Below, piece by piece: positions 58,226 through 64,000 of a stretch of 64,000 nucleotides of DNA. Location of the stretch: the NCBI RefSeq assembly GCF_037975245.1, contig NC_092580.1, forward strand, positions 26,210,501-26,274,500. The letters are read 5' to 3'. The notes under the pieces are model-generated. The model did no database searches, was not told the DNA's origin, and was given only the letters and a program-made list of their open reading frames with translations. A program made the translations under genes and the position numbers. How positions within the stretch are numbered: the first letter of the stretch is position 1; the number at the start of each line of letters is the position of its first letter. Source of the stretch: Apostichopus japonicus (Eukaryota; Echinodermata; Holothuroidea; Aspidochirotida; Stichopodidae).

Positions 58226-58946
58226 TGTTTTTTAATTGGATCGAGGCTGTATTCTGGGAGAATGTTACCAGTTGATCTGCTACAACTGTTTAAATGTGGA
58301 TGTACATGCAGGACCTATTGATTTATTATTATCTGCTGAGCATACAAATTTAACAAGTGTTCTATTTAATTTGAAGCGTTATTATGTAGACGTTTGTTTC
58401 AAATTCTGTAAGTATATTATTACGTGGCCATCAACAGGACACTTAGGTACAAAACATGTATAGAATGCTAAGAGAACAATCCAAGTTTTCAATGAAGGCA
58501 TATTAAATTTTTGTAACTTTATTTCTATGACTCCTTGGAGATCTCAAGGCACCCTACAGTAGCCCCTAATTATAGTCATTGAGAACTACAGTGACTCATT
58601 GTGAGAGCCTAGCCATTTTATATTAGTCACATGATGAAGGTTTTGAATTTTTCAAATTTGGTGAATTGCATCTGGCAACAGCAGTGTGAATGATCATGTC
58701 AACAACAACACTGAATATTGTTGTTGTTTTCTCTTTATGAAATTAACTCTGTTATTCACAGAGGAAAGTTGTTTTAATAATAATAATAATAATAAAAAAG
58801 TTGAATTTTAAGTTGAATTCTAAATGCAGAGAATGATGGCAGCTAGCTTAGAAGTGAAAATTCCAAGAATATTAACATTTGAAGGATATCATAAATCAAC
58901 AAGAAGATTATAATTAGGAAAGTAAAGCTTTTGAAGAATATCTGTC
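58226..58946. other. AT-rich non-coding stretch
   Basis: No gene supported. An AAT microsatellite lies at 58778-58795. Confidence 0.5.
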
Positions 58947-59082
58947 GTGATGACATGCATCATGTGATGACATGCATCACGTGATGACATGCATCACGTG
59001 ATGACATGCATCACGTGATGACATGCATCACGTGATGACATGCATCACGTGATGACATGCATCCCGTGATGACATACATCAT
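58947..59082. repeat. 17 bp tandem array creating CACGTG sites
   Basis: Eight head-to-tail units of GTGATGACATGCATCAC lie here, the middle ones identical. Each junction of identical units makes the palindrome ATCACGTGAT, which contains the E-box core CACGTG. Each unit also contains ATGCAT. There are five intact CACGTG sites by my reading, and the outer units are mutated. Confidence 0.95.
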
Positions 59083-60002
59083 GTGTCAAAATGGCTGCAT
59101 TCAATCAACCATATCTCATGTTAGCAACAAGACAATGAGATGAGAATGTTGACCACTATTAAACAGTGTGAAATATTTTTGTCTCATTATTATAAGAAAA
59201 CGTATAATACATTGTCAGCAATCAAATATTCCTTCAAAGCTGTGTTTTTTTTTCTGATAGTTTATAGTCTTGGCATGTAACATAATTTAAACAGACATAA
59301 ATGAACTTAAGGTAAGTTACAAATACTGGCAAATTATGATCTGTTATTTTAGCCTCCTTAACCGGGCTAAAAGAAAATGTAGCTGTGGACTGATGGTTAT
59401 GACTGGTATTATTCTGTCATAAAATTATTACAAAACATCATACATTATGAAGGATACAATTCAATCTGTTCACAGGCACAGTCTTATCTGCCTAGACCCA
59501 TGCAATTGGAAAATTTACACGACAGTGCTTGTACAATGTCATAGGTTCATAAAGATGATCAAAGTTCTCAAAGTTGAGATTTGTAAATAAGAACTCCAAG
59601 TAGAGGTTTCCTTGTGAATGTACTTTGACAAGTATTACTCTGTGGTGCAAGTACTGGATGATGCTAAAATGAAACTTTTCCAGAATGAGACACTGTTGTG
59701 TTTGCATGCAGCCCTTACTAAACTTTCTCAGATCAAATGGGTAGATCTTCTAGAAGATGAGGGTATAGTTTATCTATTAAAATGTTTAATCATTAGTTCC
59801 TTTTGGGTATTTTTTGTTTAAACTCAACTCAAGATTGTATACATCTATGCATTTTTACTTTATGAATGTGACAAAGAAAAGGTTACATGAGCTCTGAGAT
59901 CATATGTGTCATGCGATACAGTTTCGGACTCCGGAAGAATTTAACAGTCAGTGTTAAAAGATCTGTCGGAACCAAAGAATTGAACACTGGGGAGTTGGTA
60001 AC
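59083..60002. other. AT-rich non-coding stretch
   Basis: No gene supported. Confidence 0.5.
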
Positions 60003-60350
60003 ATTTACTTCGTTCCCCGCTTACCTGTCTCCCCACAACCTTAGCACCTTATTCTACCGTGTCTAGTATGCCCTGGTAATCTTTTAACACTGTGCACCCT
60101 CAGTGACCGGTCAGTCCGGTCAGTGACCTCCTTCTTATTCTACCATCCAAAGTGTCTACACATGTTTTTCGTATTGGGAAAAATTTTCTTCGAAATTCGC
60201 CCGGATACCTTGGATTTTTAACCTAGCAGTTTCCTTATAGGAGTTCTAGACTTCCAACAACCTTTTACAGCCTGATAAGTATCCTTTTCTTATAGGGAAG
60301 GGAGTTTTGGGGGCTGTTTTTTAGTGTGCACTCTCGCCCATGCGTTCGTT
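60003..60350 (+). mobile_element. DIRS-like terminal block fragment, ~350 bp
   Basis: Starts CATTTACTTCGTTCCCCGCT and carries the full order of blocks (TTCTACCGTGTCTAG, CTGGTAATCTTTTAACACTG, CCATCCAAAGTGTCT, CCTGATAAGTATCC). It ends at CTCTCGCCCATGCGTTCG. It is the best-preserved solo copy in the window. I see no flanking direct repeat. Confidence 0.9.
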
Positions 60351-60427
60351 TTCAAGTTTTATAATTACTGTTGTAGATAAAGTAATTGAAGTGCTTCTTA
60401 CATGTTGGTAGATGTGTTACTGTGAAC

Positions 60428-60485
60428 TATGCATCCTCCAACCGTGTATCCCCAACCATCCTCCAACCATATATCCCCAACCATT
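60428..60485. repeat. Short inverse counterpart of the next minisatellite
   Basis: CATCCTCCAACC and ATCCCCAACC units lie in opposite orientation to the GGATGGAGGGTTGGGG units starting at 60641. Confidence 0.8.
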
Positions 60486-60640
60486 TGGATAATATTTAGG
60501 ATGTAACCTCAAACAAACAGGACTATGGATGTCCACATGTTGCTCACATCTGCAAGTAAAATAGTTATGATGAATTTAACAGAATTAATTGAATGTGAAC
60601 GTGATGACCCTACCCATACAATCTATAGTACTAGCAATCA

Positions 60641-61013
60641 GGGTGGAGGATGGAGGATTGGGGGATGGAGGGTTTGGGGGATGGAGGGTGGGGGTGGGGG
60701 TGGAGGGTTGGGGGATGGAAGGTTGGGGGGATGGAAGGTTGGGGAGATGGAGGGTTTGGGGGATGGAGGGTGGGGGTGGAGGGTTGGGGAGATGGAGGGT
60801 TGGGGGATGGAAGGTTGGGGAGATGGAGGGTTGGGGAATGGAGGGTTGGGGGGATGGAGGATTGGAAGATGGAGGGTTTGGGAGATGGAGGGTGGGGGTG
60901 GAGGGTTGGGGAGGTGGAGGGTTGGGGGATGGAGGGTTGGGGGATTAAGGGTTGGGGGATGGAGGGTTGGGGGATGGAGGGTTGGGGGATGGAGGGTTGG
61001 GGGAGGAGAAGGG
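60641..61013. repeat. G-rich minisatellite (GGATGGAGGGTTGGGG)
   Basis: About 20 units of 17-19 bp vary by GGTGGGGGT insertions. G runs of three to six recur every few bases, so the + strand could form G-quadruplexes. The three overlapping Gly/Trp/Met-rich frames (60525-61063) are translations of the array, not genes. Confidence 0.95.
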
Positions 61014-62945
61014 AACTGATAATTAAGGTCAGGGGAAAGGGAGTGGCAAGGATTTTACACTAGCAGCACACCAAATACTGTCACAACAATCTGTCTTTGA
61101 AAGTTTTGAGACATCCATGTTTCTGTTCACGTCATATGTGTCTGATCTTCAAATTTCTAATTTTGTTGTTGGGAATGTTGATTGGAATGTTTCATCGCTA
61201 CTGTAGCATGCCCCAGTGAGTGGAAGAAGGGACTTGAAAATTCACGATGCTTGATTTCTTGGAAATTTGATAATTTTGCAGGATTCCCCATTTCTGAACC
61301 TTTCAATCATAAACTTTCTCTCAAGAAGAAGCTAAAATGTATTTTAATCGCCTCGAACATCAAATCCTTAACTGAACGTAAACATAAATAAAATTGTTTG
61401 GATATTTGGTATTAAGTCTCACATCACCAGCCTCAACAAAGACTTAGTAACTCTAAACAACTACCAGTTCTTCAACGATATGTAATCCCTTCTTTGCACC
61501 TGAATCTCCTTCCTGTATAGTCATGATTTATTTGGTTCTATTTGCATCGACACCACTTACACTTATCTAGCGTCATACTTTCATTGTGTTACATTTTGCA
61601 CTTTTCATTCCACTGCCAAGTATTGCTGACGAAGGTCCCAGGGGGACTGAAAATTCCAATATATTTCCTAAAACAATAGTACCTTAATTGTCAATTATGA
61701 GTCATATCTTATTTCTCTGCTTTCCTCTAATGGTATTTTCTTTTGGAGTATATGTGGATATTCTTTATTTTATATAGATATATATATAGATATATTAATG
61801 GCTTTTTATATCATTTCATTGAAGAAGAATAGATTGAACTGTGTCTATAGACACGATTATGTAGAAAATTTCAGTCAGGCATCGAGGGATTTTTTCTACC
61901 ATCATTTAAGAAACAATTCTTCGGGCAAGACCAGAAAGGGCACCAAGACAAATTGCCTTGGGTTATTGGCTATTGAATATCATCCCAGAATATATGCCTG
62001 TGCACACCATTGATTAATTAGCAGTTCAACCCAGGAATCTTCAACCACTTTTAAGCAGCGGGCTCCTCAGAAAACAGTTTGCATTAAAAATTTACTTCAT
62101 CATAGCTGCTGGCATCATCATTAATTTTCCATTTTAAAGGAGTACTCCAGTCTCATATTATCATTCAGCCTGTCAGGCCTGGTACAAGCAATGTTGAATT
62201 AAGTTAGTGTAAAATCTAGCTCTAGACATCGTATGATTTAATGTGTTCTCTAATTTATACCTTACATCTAAACAACCTCTGTTGTCTTATTGTGTGTTCC
62301 TTAATTACTATTTTTAGACCTGTTACGGTACTTACATAACATGACTTTTTGAGTTCCAAGATTTGTAGAGCATTGGGGCAAGCAGAGGTAAACACCAGGA
62401 GAAGATATGTTCATTTTAATAATTTGTATGGCATTTCTCTTTAAAAGATTATATCTATTAATAGTATTTGTCCTTTGTAGATGATATGATATTTAGTAAT
62501 TATAGAAACAAATATGCAATTGTTTCTGTTCTATACATAATTTTAGGTTCAAGTACTATTTATGTGAGGCGTGTTCTGGATTAGATTGGCTGCATGTTGC
62601 CATAGTTTTCTGTTTTATTATTTCAATGTATTAACAGTCTAGAAACTCAAAACACTATAAAAGTGCCTTTCAATTATAATGGCCATTAATTTTTTTTCCG
62701 ATATGGTCTTTTGCAGCTAGTAGTTCATTGCATTAGTTGTGGATGAAATTTAGACTTTAAAAAAATCCTACTTTAAAATCCTAATTCGCAGTCAGTTTGG
62801 GCAAGCTAATGTTATTTCTATCATATAGAACAGGTGTAATAGGTGCACAACACAAAACATACAGTCCTGATACCAAGTTTTCTAGCATGGTTTCAAATAA
62901 AAGCTAAATCCTGTTTAGAAGTGAGAAAAAAAATGACTAATTCTC
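61014..62945. other. AT-rich non-coding stretch
   Basis: No gene supported. The frames at 61182-61391 and 61798-62013 have no recognisable motif. Confidence 0.5.
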
Positions 62946-63208
62946 TGCAAAGCTGGATACATCTTTACAAAGTTCCTCACTTCATGTAAACAGTAAATTA
63001 AATCTTCCTTCCACGCTGCTCTACCACCTATCTCCTCTCTTTACCTGCAATCAATCTCCCTGCTCTATCAGGCATCATCTAGGTGTGTGGGAGGGGAGGG
63101 GGGTTGGTGGAACCAGGTGTGTACTCCGCAAAGCTGGATACATATTTACAAAAGTTCCTCACTTCATGTAAACAGTAAAATACATCTTCCATCCATCACT
63201 GCTCTGTG
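62946..63208. repeat. Direct duplication, ~80 bp x 2
   Basis: Copies at 62946-63025 and 63127-63208 share GCAAAGCTGGATACAT and GTTCCTCACTTCATGTAAAC. They are separated by a GGGAGGGGAGGGG tract (about 63089-63101). Confidence 0.9.
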
Positions 63209-64000
63209 TACTGTACATCCCCAACCCCCGCCATGACAACAAAATGAATAGGAGAATGTCCAAGCTTGTGTGTCCACCTAATTAAAGACCTAAATTATAA
63301 CCTTAATATGCCTCACCTTGCATCTATCCTTGTTTCTCTATATATTGGAGCTATTTTCAATGATTCTAAGGTCACACCCCCTTCCTTCTCTCCTTTTAAA
63401 AATACCTTGAACCATGTTCCCTTGCAGGCCTATCTATCTTCCTGCCTCCCCTCAAATCATTTCACAGCTGTTGAAGATGCCGATATATTCTATACATTTC
63501 CCAACACATCTGTGGGTGTACTCCGAGTCTTATAATATTGCACACTGTGTCTTAATTCACATTATGAGAAGGGTAGTCTGCTCCCAAGATTTTTACACTT
63601 ATATTTGCTATGAATTATCTACAGTATGGTACATGTGCGGTACAGAAGTATGTAAACTTTAGCAAAATTCCTTGTAACATGATCGGCTGCCATTTAATGA
63701 ACACTTATTTACATATTTATACCTGACAAAACTGGCTTTTCCGATTCTGTGCTCTGTTATCAAATGGGTTGTAATGTGAACTTCTTTGCTTATAATAAGG
63801 TGTCATGATTGTCACTGACATGTTGTTAGTTACTATGGTAACCGTTGTGATATGATATTGGCATGTAATGAAAGGAATGGGTTGTCAAAAAAGCTTGAGG
63901 TATAGGGCGGTTCGGTTGCAAAAGTTAATACTTCCCTAGTCCTGCCATGCAGGTGTCAACAGTCTCTGTGGTTTATGGTGCCTTTCTTTGCCTATAATGT
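63209..64000. other. Non-coding stretch to the window end
   Basis: The overlapping frames at 63266-63535 and 63414-63662 have no recognisable motif. No gene supported. Confidence 0.45.

Noticed and set aside
60525-61063. Three overlapping Gly/Trp/Met-rich frames, up to 164 residues
   Set aside because: All three frames of the G-rich minisatellite are open, which is expected for a stop-poor tandem repeat.

Overview
The window is AT-rich, intron- and repeat-dominated animal DNA. It has no compact genes, no operons and no long uninterrupted coding frames. It is dense in microsatellites, minisatellites, tRNA-like sequences, short inverted-repeat transposons and remnants of a DIRS-like retroelement. 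I read it as part of a marine invertebrate genome, possibly a deuterostome such as an echinoderm. That placement rests on general character only and is uncertain.

The only host coding sequence I can name is one internal exon at 55376-55538 (+). It encodes the end of the pore, the S6 helix and the start of the C-terminal tail of a Shal/Kv4-type (KCND) voltage-gated potassium channel, with matching splice sites. The large N-terminal exon and the later C-terminal exons were not found. Much of the surrounding DNA may therefore be Kv4 introns. Three weaker coding candidates are listed with low confidence: 6722-6858 (+), 7261-7497 (+), and a signal-peptide-like frame at 33065-33250 (-).

Region by region. 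Positions 1-11 kb hold unique AT-rich DNA, two perfect palindromes and a 357 bp TTAA-flanked MITE. From 11.1 to 11.9 kb there is a decameric minisatellite next to an old DIRS-end fragment. An 804 bp TTAA-flanked transposon with a 15 bp perfect terminal inverted repeat lies at 13.5-14.3 kb. From 16.8 to 23.0 kb there is a GC-richer, degenerate 5.5 kb DIRS-like element. It has a terminal block, tandem-repeat leader, repetitive basic gag-like region, tyrosine-recombinase C-terminus and an internal complementary region that joins the two element ends. It is bounded by an exact 292 bp direct repeat of host DNA. From 23 to 35 kb there are local duplications, TA repeats, a 30-mer minisatellite and TACATG-rich DNA. 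A long RNA-like hairpin lies near 35.9 kb. A tRNA-like gene with a pol III terminator is at 43.4 kb. Two short DIRS-end insertions, at 45.1 and 50.0 kb, are also flanked by exact direct repeats (43 and 24 bp). A second copy of the 357 bp MITE is at 52.4 kb, and the Kv4 exon at 55.4 kb. A CACGTG array lies at 58.9 kb, another DIRS-end fragment at 60.0 kb and a G-rich minisatellite at 60.6 kb.

The most unusual signal is the DIRS-end family. Insertions carry one intact end and one truncated end, and they lie between exact direct repeats of very different length (24, 43 and 292 bp). DIRS elements are not expected to make target-site duplications, so this looks like target-primed-style insertion, repair-mediated insertion or, for the 292 bp case, an assembly artefact. 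All sequence comparisons were made by eye; none was computed.
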